A stretch of 36,029 nt of DNA from Schlegelella_A sp038241255 (GTDB lineage Bacteria > Pseudomonadota > Gammaproteobacteria > Burkholderiales > Burkholderiaceae_C). The notes beneath the pieces were generated by a model. The model saw nothing but the letters and a program-made list of their open reading frames with translations. It did not search any database and had not been told where the DNA came from. The DNA is taken from assembly GCA_038241255.1 (NCBI GenBank), contig JBBRFW010000033.1, positions 1 through 36,029 of the forward strand, given 5' to 3'. The position numbers were made by a program, and so were the translations under genes. The first letter of the stretch is position 1. Each line of letters starts with the position of its first letter. Shown here piece after piece: positions 6,395 through 15,440 of the stretch.

Positions 6395-9115
6395 ATGAGC
6401 AAAGCACTGATCATTGCAGAGAAGCCTTCGGTGGCGCAGGACATCGTCCGGGCGCTGACCCCCACCGCCGGCAAATTCGACAAGCACGACGAGCACTTCG
6501 AGAGCGATGGCTACATCGTCACCTCCGCGGTGGGTCACTTGCTCGAGATCAAGGCGCCAGAGGAATACGACGTCAAGCGCGGCAAGTGGAGCTTCGCCCA
6601 CCTGCCAGTGATCCCGCCGCACTTCGAGCTGGCGCCGCTCGACAAGACTAAGACCCGGTTGAACGCGATCGTTCGCCTGGTCAAGAGGAAGGACGTCACC
6701 GAGCTCATCAACGCCTGCGACGCGGGCCGCGAGGGCGAGCTGATCTTTCGCCTGATCCAGCAGCACGCCAAGTCGAAGCATCCGGTCAAGCGCCTCTGGT
6801 TGCAGAGCATGACACCGGCCGCGATTCGCGACGGCTTCGACCACCTTCGCTCCGACAAGCAGATGCTGCCGCTCGCCGACGCGGCGCGCTGCCGCTCCGA
6901 GGCCGACTGGCTGGTTGGCATCAACGGCACGCGCGCGATGACCGCGTTCAACTCGCGCGACGGGGGCTTTTTCCTCACCACTGTCGGCCGGGTGCAGACG
7001 CCGACGCTCTCCATCATGGTCGAGCGCGAGGAGCAGATCCGGCGTCACGTCTCGCGGGACTACTGGGAGGTGCGCGCGACCTTTGCGGTGATGGCCGGCG
7101 AGTACGAAGGAAAGTGGTTCGACCCGGCATGGAAGAAGAATCCCGACGACAACGAGCTGCGCTCGGATCGCCTCTGGAAGGAAAGCGAGGCGCTCGCCAT
7201 CGCAAAGGCGGTGCACGGCGAGCCGGCGTCGGTGAGCGAGGAGGCCAAGCCGAGCACGCAGGCCGCGCCGCTGCTGTACGACCTGACGAGCCTGCAGCGC
7301 GAGGCCAACTCGCGCTTCGGGTTCTCGGCGCGGACGACGCTCTCGATCGCTCAGGCGCTCTACGAGAAGCACAAGGTCCTCACCTATCCGCGCACCGACA
7401 GCCGGGCGCTGCCAGAGGACTATGTCGCCGTCGCCAAGCACACCCTCGAGATGATCTCGAAGGAGAGCCTGCCCGGGCCGCTCAGGCCGCTCGCGGTGCA
7501 CGCCGCGACGGCGCTGAAGGAAGGCTACGTCAAGCCGTCGAAGAAGATCTTCGACAACGCCAAGGTCTCGGACCACTTCGCGATCATTCCGACGCTGCTG
7601 CCGCCGAAGAGTCTTTCCGAGATCGAAGCCAAGCTCTACGACATGGTCGCCAAGCGCTTCCTCGCCGTCTTCTTTCCCTCGGCGGAATTCATGGTGACGA
7701 CGCGGATCTCGACCGTCGCCAAGGCCGGGAAGGAATACCGATTCCAGACCAACGGCAAGGTCATGGTGCGGCCGGGCTGGCTCGCCGTCTACGGACGCGA
7801 GGCGCAGGAGGACGACGCAAATCTCGTCGCGGTCGCTAAGGCCGAGCTCGCGCGAACGGAGAGCGTCGACGTCAAGGCGCTCAAGACCAAGCCGCCGGCG
7901 CGCTACACCGAGGCGACGCTGCTCTCGGCGATGGAAGGCGCAGGCAAGCTGATCGACGACGACGAGCTGCGCGAGGCGATGCAGGAAAAGGGCCTCGGCA
8001 CGCCGGCGACGCGCGCCGCGATCATCGAGGGCCTGATCTACGAGAAGTACATCCACCGCGAAGGGCGCGAGCTCGTTCCGGGCGCGAAAGCGTTCCAGCT
8101 GATGACGCTGCTGCGCGGGCTCGGCGTCGAGGACCTGACCAAGCCCGAGCTCACCGGCAACTGGGAGTACCAGCTCGCCGAAATGGAGAAGGGCCACCTC
8201 GAACGCTCGACCTTCATGAAGCAGATCGCCGAGATGGCCGAGCGGATCGTCAGGAAGGCCAAGGAGTACGACCGCGACACGATCCCCGGCGACTACGCGA
8301 CCCTCTCGGTGCCCTGCCCGAACTGTGCCGGCGTCGTCAAGGAGAACTACCGGCGCTACGCCTGCATAGGCGTTCCTGGCGTGCGCGACGGCTGCGGCTT
8401 TTCGATGAGCAAGATCCCGGGTGGGCGCGCCTTCGAGCTCGCCGAGGTCGAGGCCTTCCTGCGCGACAAGCGGATCGGCCCGCTAGAGGGCTTCCGCTCC
8501 AAGGCCGGGTGGCCGTTCACGGCCGAGCTCAAGCTCGTTCGCGACGACGAACTCGCCAACTGGAAGCTCGAGTTCGATTTCGGCGAGGACGCGCGGCGCG
8601 AAGGCGAGTCGGGCGGGCCGGTCGATTTCGGCGCGCAGGAGAGCCTCGGCCACTGCCCGAAGACGCAGGGCAACGTCTTCGAGTTCGGCACCAACTACGT
8701 GTGCGAGCACTCGGTCGGCCCGGCGCCGTCGTGCGACTTCAAGAGCGGCAAGGTGATCCTGCAGCAGTCGGTCGCGCGCGAGCAGATGACCAAGCTGCTT
8801 ACCACCGGCCAGACCGACCTGCTCGACGGCTTCGTCTCCAACAAGACGCGGAGGAAGTTCAAGGCGCGCCTGGCCTGGGATGCGAAGGAGAGCAAGGTTG
8901 CCTTCGTGTTCGAGCCGCGACCTGAGCGACCCGGTCCCAAGAAGGCGTTGGCTGAGTCGAAGTTCGCTGGCGCGGTGGCGTCCGCCAACGCGGCGCCGCC
9001 GGTCACCCCCGCCAAGAGGATCATCGCCAAGAAGGTGGTCGCCAAGAAGGCTGTGACCAAGAAAGTGCCGGCTGCCAAGAAAGCCGCCAAGGCCGCCCTG
9101 CCGAAATCGGCTTGA
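6395..9115 (+). CDS. topB: DNA topoisomerase III (type IA)
   Basis: 906 residues from the ATG at 6395 (MSKALIIAEKPSVAQDI). It cuts and re-joins one DNA strand to decatenate DNA, resolving recombination and replication intermediates. The Toprim domain is at the start (AEKPSVA, and the acidic motif NACDAGREGELIF near residue 109). The active-site Tyr is residue 331 in LTYPRTDSRALPED. The core continues with SDHFAIIPT and GLGTPATRAAIIEGL. Two C-terminal topoisomerase zinc-ribbon-like regions follow (CPNCAGVV...GCGFSM and CPKTQGNVFEFGTNYVCEHS), the second with degraded Cys pairs. The last 40 residues are a Lys/Ala-rich tail (VAKKAVTKKVPAAKKAAK) like histone H1-type tails. It is larger than E. coli TopB (about 650 residues), as usual for the betaproteobacterial form. 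Confidence 0.96.
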   Translation: MSKALIIAEKPSVAQDIVRALTPTAGKFDKHDEHFESDGYIVTSAVGHLLEIKAPEEYDVKRGKWSFAHLPVIPPHFELAPLDKTKTRLNAIVRLVKRKDVTELINACDAGREGELIFRLIQQHAKSKHPVKRLWLQSMTPAAIRDGFDHLRSDKQMLPLADAARCRSEADWLVGINGTRAMTAFNSRDGGFFLTTVGRVQTPTLSIMVEREEQIRRHVSRDYWEVRATFAVMAGEYEGKWFDPAWKKNPDDNELRSDRLWKESEALAIAKAVHGEPASVSEEAKPSTQAAPLLYDLTSLQREANSRFGFSARTTLSIAQALYEKHKVLTYPRTDSRALPEDYVAVAKHTLEMISKESLPGPLRPLAVHAATALKEGYVKPSKKIFDNAKVSDHFAIIPTLLPPKSLSEIEAKLYDMVAKRFLAVFFPSAEFMVTTRISTVAKAGKEYRFQTNGKVMVRPGWLAVYGREAQEDDANLVAVAKAELARTESVDVKALKTKPPARYTEATLLSAMEGAGKLIDDDELREAMQEKGLGTPATRAAIIEGLIYEKYIHREGRELVPGAKAFQLMTLLRGLGVEDLTKPELTGNWEYQLAEMEKGHLERSTFMKQIAEMAERIVRKAKEYDRDTIPGDYATLSVPCPNCAGVVKENYRRYACIGVPGVRDGCGFSMSKIPGGRAFELAEVEAFLRDKRIGPLEGFRSKAGWPFTAELKLVRDDELANWKLEFDFGEDARREGESGGPVDFGAQESLGHCPKTQGNVFEFGTNYVCEHSVGPAPSCDFKSGKVILQQSVAREQMTKLLTTGQTDLLDGFVSNKTRRKFKARLAWDAKESKVAFVFEPRPERPGPKKALAESKFAGAVASANAAPPVTPAKRIIAKKVVAKKAVTKKVPAAKKAAKAALPKSA

Positions 9116-9196
9116 CTCCCTGGGCGGCTGAGGCCGTCCGACGACGCCGGCGCGCCCGCGGGTGCACACTCGCCCACCGCCGCCTTGGAGATCGCC

Positions 9197-9637
9197 GTGA
9201 ATCGACCCGCCGCCTTTCGTCGCGTGATGTTCTCGACCGCACTGCTCGTTGTCTCGGCGCAGGCGCAGGCCCAGATCGCCGCCAAGCCGCCGCCGCGCCT
9301 GCCGCCGAACGCCTCCGACACCTCGCGGATTCCCGCCGGCGTCGACAGCGGCTCGCCGGCGACGAGCGACACCTTGCCGCTCGGCACACCGGTGCCGCCG
9401 ACACCCGGCGCCGACCGGGGCGAGCTGAAGACACGCTCGGCGGCGGCGCGCGCCGCGGCACGACCGAAGCTAGCGACGAGCGGTGCCGACTGCACGCGTC
9501 GGGTCGATGGCGGCAACGCTCCAGCGACCGCCGGCAAGGCGACACCGGTGGCGTTGCCGCAGAGCGGCTTCACCGGCAGCTCGACGCTACCCGCGACGAC
9601 CACGCTCGGACGCGGTCCCAACCGCATCGACTGCTAG
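9197..9637 (+). CDS. Hypothetical secreted protein
   Basis: 146 residues. The start chosen is GTG 9197, with GGAG 6-7 bases upstream; the TTG at 9185 is less likely. It has a signal peptide (RVMFSTALLVVSAQAQAQ), with cleavage probably after AQA. The mature chain is Pro/Ala/Thr-rich and low in order, with only two Cys (GADCTRR and the terminal IDC), which could form one disulphide. No family recognised. It follows topB by about 80 bases on the same strand, with no clear terminator between them, and converges on the BLUF gene. The 217 bases between them (9638-9854) show no gene. Confidence 0.6.
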   Translation: MNRPAAFRRVMFSTALLVVSAQAQAQIAAKPPPRLPPNASDTSRIPAGVDSGSPATSDTLPLGTPVPPTPGADRGELKTRSAAARAAARPKLATSGADCTRRVDGGNAPATAGKATPVALPQSGFTGSSTLPATTTLGRGPNRIDC

Positions 9638-9854
9638 CCGTGCGCCGGTTCCCTCGCGCCCGCGCGGATGCCACGAAGGCTCCGGGCGAGGGGAGCGCGA
9701 GCGAGGAGCATGACGGTCGGACATGTCGTCGATCGCCTGCGGCCTCGGGCGTGCGGCGCATCTTCGGCGATCCGGCGACAGCATCGGCTGGTTGATCGTC
9801 GCGGTCCCCGGTCCCAGCCGCACTCCGGAGGCGGCGCTCGTCGAATGAGCGGCG

Positions 9855-10286
9855 TCAGACCTGGACGCCGATCGACGCCGTCGCGACGAGCTCCTTGAAG
9901 AGCGCGAGCGAGGCCTGGCCCGACACGGCGTAGGGGTCGAGTACCGTCCTCTCCGAGTACTTGAGCACCAGCGCGGGGTTGAGCCGGCTCATGTTCACTT
10001 GCCCCATCGACCAGCTCGCGAAGCTGCGCTCGCCGATCTCCTCGTAGCTGAGGAGGGCGACGTCGTGGTGGCGCGGGTCCTGCGAGATGCGGTTGTAGAG
10101 CGCGCTCACCGCATTGCGGCCGCCTTCGAGCACCTGCAGAAAAATGCGTGCATTGGTGCAGAAGCACAGTACACCGGTGACGCCGACGCGCGGATTGTTT
10201 TCCTTCGAGCGCTTCAGGATCGCGGCGAGCGTCTCGGCGTTCGCCTCGTCGCCGGCGCGGCTCGCATACATCAGTCGGACCAGCAT
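9855..10286 (-). CDS. BLUF domain blue-light sensor protein
   Basis: 143 residues, ATG 10286, with AGGAG in front (it overlaps the folE stop). The BLUF fold binds FAD and senses blue light by rearranging hydrogen bonds around the flavin. Key residues are present: Tyr7 in RLMYASRA, Asn31 four residues before GVTG (NPRVGVTGVL), Gln51 in FLQVLEGG, and SWSMG (Trp92, Met94) in the last strand. DPRHHDVALL is also typical. About 45 residues follow the core, and there is no output domain such as EAL, so it is a short stand-alone BLUF protein acting through protein contacts. The gene is 13 bases downstream of folE and must be co-transcribed with it. Confidence 0.93.
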   Translation of the reverse strand: MLVRLMYASRAGDEANAETLAAILKRSKENNPRVGVTGVLCFCTNARIFLQVLEGGRNAVSALYNRISQDPRHHDVALLSYEEIGERSFASWSMGQVNMSRLNPALVLKYSERTVLDPYAVSGQASLALFKELVATASIGVQV

Positions 10287-10299
10287 GCTCGTCGGCTCC

Positions 10300-11028
10300 T
10301 CAGACTTTCTTGGCGAGCAGCGACAGGAATTCGCGCCGCAGGTTGGCGTCCTTTAGGAAGGCGCCGCGCATAACGCTGTTGGTCATCATCGCCTCGTCGT
10401 CCTTGACGCCGCGCCAGGCCATGCAGAAGTGATCGGCTTCCATGACGATCGCCAGGCCGTCGGGCTTGACGCGGTCCTGCAGCTCGTTGGCGAGCATCGT
10501 CACCGCCTCTTCTTGAATCTGCGGCCGGCTCATGATCCAGTCGCAGATGCGAACGTACTTCGAGAGGCCGATCAGATTCGAATGCTCGTTCGGCAGGAGG
10601 CCGATCCAGACCCTGCCGAGAATCGGGCAGAGGTGGTGCGAGCATGCGCTGCGCACCTTCACGGGGCCGACGATCATTAGCTCGTTGAGGCGCGAAACGT
10701 TGGGGAACTCGGTCACCGCCGGTGCGGCGGTGTAACGGCCCTTGAACACCTCGGTGAGGAACATCTTGGCGACCCGCTTGGCGGTGTCGCCCGTGTTGTG
10801 ATCGCTCTCGGTGTCGATCACCAGCGCGCGCAGCACGCCCTGCATCTGCGCCTCGACCTCGGCGCGCAGCTCGTCGAGTTCGCCGTCCTCGATGAACTCG
10901 GCGATGTTGTCGTTGGCGTGGTAGCGGCACTGCGCGCCGACCAGCCGGTAGCGGATCCGGTCGGACGCCGACAGGCGCGCCAGGTCGGTTTCGCTGCGGA
11001 AGATCGGGGTGGGCATTTCGCCGGCCAT
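10300..11028 (-). CDS. folE: GTP cyclohydrolase I
   Basis: 242 residues from ATG 11028 (a second ATG at 11016 would give a product four residues shorter). It converts GTP to 7,8-dihydroneopterin triphosphate, the first step to tetrahydrofolate and pterins, as a homodecamer in the cytoplasm. Zinc ligands are Cys129 and His132 in SACSHHLCPILG and Cys202 in ADHFCMAWRG. Other signatures are DTAKRVAKMF and NSVMRGAFL near the C-terminus. It belongs to the longer N-terminally extended type I-A enzymes seen in Betaproteobacteria. It is the first gene of a two-gene unit with the BLUF gene and is divergent from rsmB (97 bases between starts). Confidence 0.95.
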   Translation of the reverse strand: MAGEMPTPIFRSETDLARLSASDRIRYRLVGAQCRYHANDNIAEFIEDGELDELRAEVEAQMQGVLRALVIDTESDHNTGDTAKRVAKMFLTEVFKGRYTAAPAVTEFPNVSRLNELMIVGPVKVRSACSHHLCPILGRVWIGLLPNEHSNLIGLSKYVRICDWIMSRPQIQEEAVTMLANELQDRVKPDGLAIVMEADHFCMAWRGVKDDEAMMTNSVMRGAFLKDANLRREFLSLLAKKV

Positions 11029-11125
11029 GGCGGGGCTCTAGTGCGTCGGGGAGGGGAGCGTACCGCACTCGCGGTGGCGGCTGCCGGCGTGCGGCGATGG
11101 CTGTGGCAGGTCCTAGACTCGGATC

Positions 11126-12478
11126 GTGACCGGACCCGCTGCGACTGCCGCGCTGCCGCTGGCGCGCCTCCTCGGGTCGGCCGCCGACGCCGTGGCAGCC
11201 GTGCGCGCGGGCCAATCGCTAAACGACGCCCTGGCGCGCTGCCCGGCGCCGGCGCGGCCCGGCACGCAGGCGCTCGCCTTTCACGCCCTGCGCTGGCTCG
11301 GCGCCGCCGAGGTCGTGCGGAGCCGGCTCGCGCCGATGGCGCCGCCGCCCGCGGTCGATTCGCTACTGCTCACCGCCCTGGCGCTGCTCTGGCCGCCGGG
11401 CGGACTTCCCTATGCCGAGCACACGCTGGTCGACCAGGCGGTGGCCGCGGCTGCGCGGCGCACGCCGCGCAGCGCCGGCTTTGTCAACGCCGTACTGCGC
11501 CGCTTCGGGCGCGAGCGCGAGGCGATCCTCGCCGCTGCGCTCGCCGATCCGCTCGCGCGCTTCAACCATCCGGCGTGGTGGCTCGAGCGGCTGCGTGCCG
11601 ACTGGCCGGAGCGATGGCAGGCGATCGCCATCGCCGACAACGTCCACCCGCCGATGACCCTGCGCGTGAACGTGCGCCGCACGACGGTCGCCGAATACGT
11701 CGAGGCGCTCGCCGGGCGCGGCATCGCGTCTTTGGTACTGGATGGCGCGGCGATCAGCCTCGTCCAGCCGGTGCCTGTTAGTCGGTTGCCCGGCTTCGCC
11801 GAAGGCTGGGTCTCGGTCCAGGACGCGAACGCGCAGCGCGCGGCGCCGCTCCTTCTCGCCGCCCTGCGGGTGCCGCGGCCGCGGGTGCTCGATGCGTGCG
11901 CCGCGCCCGGCGGCAAGACCGCCCACCTCCTCGAGCTCGCCGACCTTGACCTGCTGGCGATTGACCGCGATGCCGCTCGCCTGGGTCGAGTCGACCAGAC
12001 CCTGGCTCGTCTCGGCCTCGACGCCGAAACCCGCATCGCCGATGCCGCCGAGCCGGTCAGTTGGTGGGATGGCCGGGCCTTCGATGCCATCCTCCTCGAC
12101 GCACCGTGCAGCGCCTCGGGCATCGTGCGCCGCCATCCGGACGTTCGCTGGCTGCGCCGGGCGGGCGACTTGGCCGCCCTCGCGGCGACGCAGGCGCGTC
12201 TGCTCGACGCGCTCTGGCCGCTACTCGCCCCCGGCGGTCGCCTGCTATACGTGACATGCTCGGTGTTCCGCAGCGAAGGCCAGGGCCAGATCGACGCTTT
12301 TTTGCAACGAGCAAGCGACGCCGTCCTCGCTGCCAGCCCGCCTTCTCCCGGGCAGCTGCTGCCGCTGCCCGACAATGACGACGTGCCGCCGTCATCGGGT
12401 TCTCCCGAGGCGGCGGACGGTTTTTTCCTCGCTCTTCTCGAGAAGCTCCCGTCCACGCCGAAGATCGCCCAGCGATGA
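11126..12478 (+). CDS. rsmB: 16S rRNA (cytosine-967-C5)-methyltransferase
   Basis: 450 residues from GTG 11126; no strong ribosome-binding site is visible. The N-terminal NusB-like RNA-binding domain spans residues 1 to about 150 (GFVNAVLRRFGRERE). The methyltransferase domain has the AdoMet motif VLDACAAPGGKTAHLL (about 253-268), the first catalytic Cys motif DAPCSASGIVRRHPD (about 325) and the second, VTCSVFRSEG (about 377). It methylates C967 of 16S rRNA. The stop overlaps the next start (ATGA at 12475-12478), which couples it to the DUF4390 gene. The order rsmB, DUF4390, NtrY-like, NtrX-like is a known betaproteobacterial arrangement. Confidence 0.94.
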   Translation: MTGPAATAALPLARLLGSAADAVAAVRAGQSLNDALARCPAPARPGTQALAFHALRWLGAAEVVRSRLAPMAPPPAVDSLLLTALALLWPPGGLPYAEHTLVDQAVAAAARRTPRSAGFVNAVLRRFGREREAILAAALADPLARFNHPAWWLERLRADWPERWQAIAIADNVHPPMTLRVNVRRTTVAEYVEALAGRGIASLVLDGAAISLVQPVPVSRLPGFAEGWVSVQDANAQRAAPLLLAALRVPRPRVLDACAAPGGKTAHLLELADLDLLAIDRDAARLGRVDQTLARLGLDAETRIADAAEPVSWWDGRAFDAILLDAPCSASGIVRRHPDVRWLRRAGDLAALAATQARLLDALWPLLAPGGRLLYVTCSVFRSEGQGQIDAFLQRASDAVLAASPPSPGQLLPLPDNDDVPPSSGSPEAADGFFLALLEKLPSTPKIAQR

Positions 12479-13083
12479 CCCCGTTGCCGCCGCACGGCTC
12501 CCTGCGCCGCCGCAGCGTGCTTCGCGCGCTCGGCGTCGCGGCGTCGCGCCTTGTGGTTCCCGGGCTCGGGCTTGCCAGCGTGGCTTCGGCCGGCCCGGTG
12601 CAGTCGGCCGAGGCCGAGCTCAACCCGTTCGAGGTCACGCGCGACGAGGACGGCGTCTTCCTCAACTACGCCGTTAGCTTCGAGCTCGGCCGCGGCCCGG
12701 ACGACGCCCTCGTCAAGGCCGTGCCGCTCTTCTTCGTCGCCGAGGCCGAGGTCTTTCGCGACCGCTGGTACTGGCGCGACCGGCGCGTTGCGCACACGAC
12801 CCGGGTCTGGAAGATCGTCTTTCAGCCCCTCACCTCGACCTACCGCGTCACGACCGTCGGCGGCCTGAGCCAGAACTATCCGACGCGCGACGAGGCGCTC
12901 GTCGCCCTGAGCCGGAGCGCGCGCTGGAAGATCGCCGAGGCGGGTCAGCTCGACGACGGCCACCACTATCTCGAGTTCAACTACCGGCTCGACATCACCT
13001 TGTTGCCGCGGCCGATGCAGATCGGCATCAGCGGCCACCCCGACTGGGAGCTGGCGGTCAAGCGCACGCAGCGGATCAATTGA
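12475..13083 (+). CDS. DUF4390 domain protein, exported
   Basis: 202 residues. The N-terminus is a Tat-like or Sec signal (RRRSVLRALGVAASRL, ending around SVASAG). The mature part carries the DUF4390 pattern: VFLNYAVSFELG, the aromatic WYWRDRRVA segment, FQPLTSTYRVTT, and the terminal LPRPMQIGISGHPDWEL. It overlaps rsmB by four bases and its own stop overlaps the kinase start, so the three genes are translated as one block. Function is unknown; constant location before the NtrY-like kinase suggests an envelope role linked to that sensor (inference). Confidence 0.88.
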   Translation: MTPLPPHGSLRRRSVLRALGVAASRLVVPGLGLASVASAGPVQSAEAELNPFEVTRDEDGVFLNYAVSFELGRGPDDALVKAVPLFFVAEAEVFRDRWYWRDRRVAHTTRVWKIVFQPLTSTYRVTTVGGLSQNYPTRDEALVALSRSARWKIAEAGQLDDGHHYLEFNYRLDITLLPRPMQIGISGHPDWELAVKRTQRIN

Positions 13084-15434
13084 AGAACGACGATTCGCGC
13101 CTCCCCGCTTCGACCCTCGAGGCGCCGCCGCTCCCCCGGCGCAGCCGCTGGGCCTGGATCGTCTCGACCCTGGCTGCGCTCGGCGCCGGCCTCGTCCTCG
13201 CCTTCCTGCTCGGCGTCGCCACCAACAACCCGGCCCTCTACGAGCGCCACTACGTGTGGCTGTTCTGGGTCAACGTCGCGCTTGCGAGCACGCTGGTCAT
13301 GGTCATCGTCGTCGCCGGCGTGCGCATGCTCTGGCGCGTCTCGCGCGGGCGCTTCGGTAGCCGGCTGCTGCTCAAGCTGGCGGCGATCTTCGCCCTCGTC
13401 GGCATCTTGCCGGGCGTGCTGATCTACGCGGTGAGCTACCAGTTCGTCTCGCGCTCGATCGAAAGCTGGTTCGACGTCAAGGTTGAGGGCGCGCTCGACG
13501 CCGGCCTCAACCTCGGCCGTGGCACGATCGGCGCCATCGTCACCGACCTCGCGACTAAGACCCGGCTCGCCGCCGAGCGGCTCGGCGAGAGCGCCTCGTC
13601 GGCCGAACCGCTGTCGCTGGAGCGGCTGCGCGAGCAGCTGTCGGCGCGCGAGATATCGGTCGTCGGCAGCTCGGGGCAGACTCTGCTCGCGACCGCCACT
13701 GCGTCGTCGGGCCTGATGCCCGAGCGCATCCCGCCGCAGATGCTGCGCCAGGCGCGCACGCAGCGTGTCGTCAGCCAGGCCGAAGGGCTCGACGAGGAGG
13801 CGTCAGCGGGCTCGGGAACGCCGGCGCGGGTGCGTGCGGTCGCCGTCATTCCGAGCAACAACTTCGCCCTCGGTGAGCAGGAACGCTTCCTCGTCGTGAC
13901 CCAGTCGATCGCGCCCGGCCTGGCCGCGAACGCGCTCGCCGTCACCAACGCCTACCGCGAGTACCAGCAGCGCGCGCTCGCTCGCTCGGGCCTTCGCAAG
14001 ATGTACATCGGCACGCTCACGCTGGCGCTTGTCCTCGCCGTCTTCGGCGCGCTGCTGCTGGCGATCGCACTCAGCAATCAGCTCGCCCAGCCGCTGCTGC
14101 TCCTCGCCGAGGGCGTGGCGCAGGTCGCGCGCGGCGACTTCAGCTCGAAGGCGGTGTTCAAGTCGCGCGACGAACTCGGCGGCCTGACGCGATCGTTCGC
14201 CGAGATGACCGAGCAACTCTCTGATGCGCGCGAGCTCGTCCACAAGAGCGTCGCACAAGTCGAGGGCGCGCGCGCGAACTTACAGACCATCCTCGACAAT
14301 TTGACCGCGGGCGTGATCGTCTTCGACCGCAAGGGCGCGATAGACACCGTCAACCCGGGCGCGACGCGGATCCTCAAGCTGCCGCTTTCGGCCTACAAGG
14401 GGCGGCGCCTCGACGAGGTCGTCGGCCTGGGCAGCTTCGGCCAGGCCGTGTGGCAGCGTTTTGAGTTGCACGCGGAAAGCCCTGAGGCGGGCGAGCGCGA
14501 CCACTGGCAGGATTCGTTCGATCTGCAGATCGGCGCCGCCCCGGGCGGGCGCGATCGCGACTCGATCACCCTGCTCGTGCGCGGCGCCGCGATGCCGCAG
14601 GGCGCGCGCCTGATGGTCTTCGACGACATCACCGAGCTCGTCTCGGCGCAGCGCGTCGAGGCCTGGAGCGAGGTCGCACGTCGGCTCGCCCACGAGATCA
14701 AGAACCCGCTGACACCGATCCAGCTCTCGGCCGAGCGGCTGCAGCAAAAGCTCGGCGGCAAGCTCGAAGGCGCCGACCACGCCATGCTCGACCGCTCGGT
14801 CTCGACGATCGTCAACCAGGTGCAGGCGATGAAGGCGCTGGTCAACGAGTTCCGCGACTACGCTCGACTGCCGGCGACGAGCTTCGACGCGCTGGACGTC
14901 AATGCGCTGGTCGTCGAGGTGCTCGGCCTCTACGGCGCGGCGCAGGAATCGGGGCGCCTGGTGGCCGAGTTCGCCGACGCGCTGCCCGAGATCGTCGGCG
15001 ACGGCACCCAGCTGCGCCAGGTGATCCACAACCTGGTCCAGAACTCGCTCGACGCGGTCGCCGAGCAGGCCGACGGGCGCGTGCGCATCCGCACCGAAGC
15101 CGTACGCAACGAAAGCGGCGCGGTGCGAGCGGTGCGCCTGATCGTCGTCGATAACGGACCGGGCTTTTCCGAGAAGGTGTTGAAGCGCGCCTTCGAGCCC
15201 TACGTGACGACGAAGAAGAAGGGCACCGGGCTCGGCCTGGCAGTCGTCAAGAAGATCGCCGACGAGCACGGCGCGCGCGTGCGCATAGCCAACCTCGGCG
15301 CGCCGCCCGACCCGGCCGGCAACGCGGTGGCGGACAGCGCGCGCGGCGCGCAAGTTTCGCTATCATTTTCAAAACTCGCAGCGACGGCTCGCGTCGCGGC
15401 GAACGAGCCCGTCGCGGCATCGCGGGTGCACTGA
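13080..15434 (+). CDS. NtrY-like membrane sensor histidine kinase
   Basis: 784 residues. Start TTG 13080 (overlapping the previous stop as TTGA) gives an intact N-terminus. Order: a cluster of transmembrane segments (about 22-45, 58-82, 98-120), a periplasmic stretch (about 125-300), another transmembrane segment (about 310-335), HAMP (LSNQLAQPLLLLAEGV onward), PAS (about 400-500), HisKA with phospho-acceptor His538 in RRLAHEIKNPLTPIQ, and HATPase_c (NLVQNSLDAV, VVDNGPGFSEK, KGTGLGLAVVKKIADEH). It autophosphorylates and passes phosphate to the regulator encoded 6 bases downstream. Members of this family control nitrogen or redox and envelope responses; the signal here is unknown. Confidence 0.92.
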   Translation: MKNDDSRLPASTLEAPPLPRRSRWAWIVSTLAALGAGLVLAFLLGVATNNPALYERHYVWLFWVNVALASTLVMVIVVAGVRMLWRVSRGRFGSRLLLKLAAIFALVGILPGVLIYAVSYQFVSRSIESWFDVKVEGALDAGLNLGRGTIGAIVTDLATKTRLAAERLGESASSAEPLSLERLREQLSAREISVVGSSGQTLLATATASSGLMPERIPPQMLRQARTQRVVSQAEGLDEEASAGSGTPARVRAVAVIPSNNFALGEQERFLVVTQSIAPGLAANALAVTNAYREYQQRALARSGLRKMYIGTLTLALVLAVFGALLLAIALSNQLAQPLLLLAEGVAQVARGDFSSKAVFKSRDELGGLTRSFAEMTEQLSDARELVHKSVAQVEGARANLQTILDNLTAGVIVFDRKGAIDTVNPGATRILKLPLSAYKGRRLDEVVGLGSFGQAVWQRFELHAESPEAGERDHWQDSFDLQIGAAPGGRDRDSITLLVRGAAMPQGARLMVFDDITELVSAQRVEAWSEVARRLAHEIKNPLTPIQLSAERLQQKLGGKLEGADHAMLDRSVSTIVNQVQAMKALVNEFRDYARLPATSFDALDVNALVVEVLGLYGAAQESGRLVAEFADALPEIVGDGTQLRQVIHNLVQNSLDAVAEQADGRVRIRTEAVRNESGAVRAVRLIVVDNGPGFSEKVLKRAFEPYVTTKKKGTGLGLAVVKKIADEHGARVRIANLGAPPDPAGNAVADSARGAQVSLSFSKLAATARVAANEPVAASRVH

Positions 15435-15440
15435 GAGTTC

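Noticed and set aside
6365..8197. 610-codon open frame antisense to topB
   Set aside because: Shadow of topB; Leu/Arg/Asp-rich with no family features.
11410..13038. 542-codon open frame antisense to rsmB and the DUF4390 gene
   Set aside because: Shadow frame; both sense genes are well supported.
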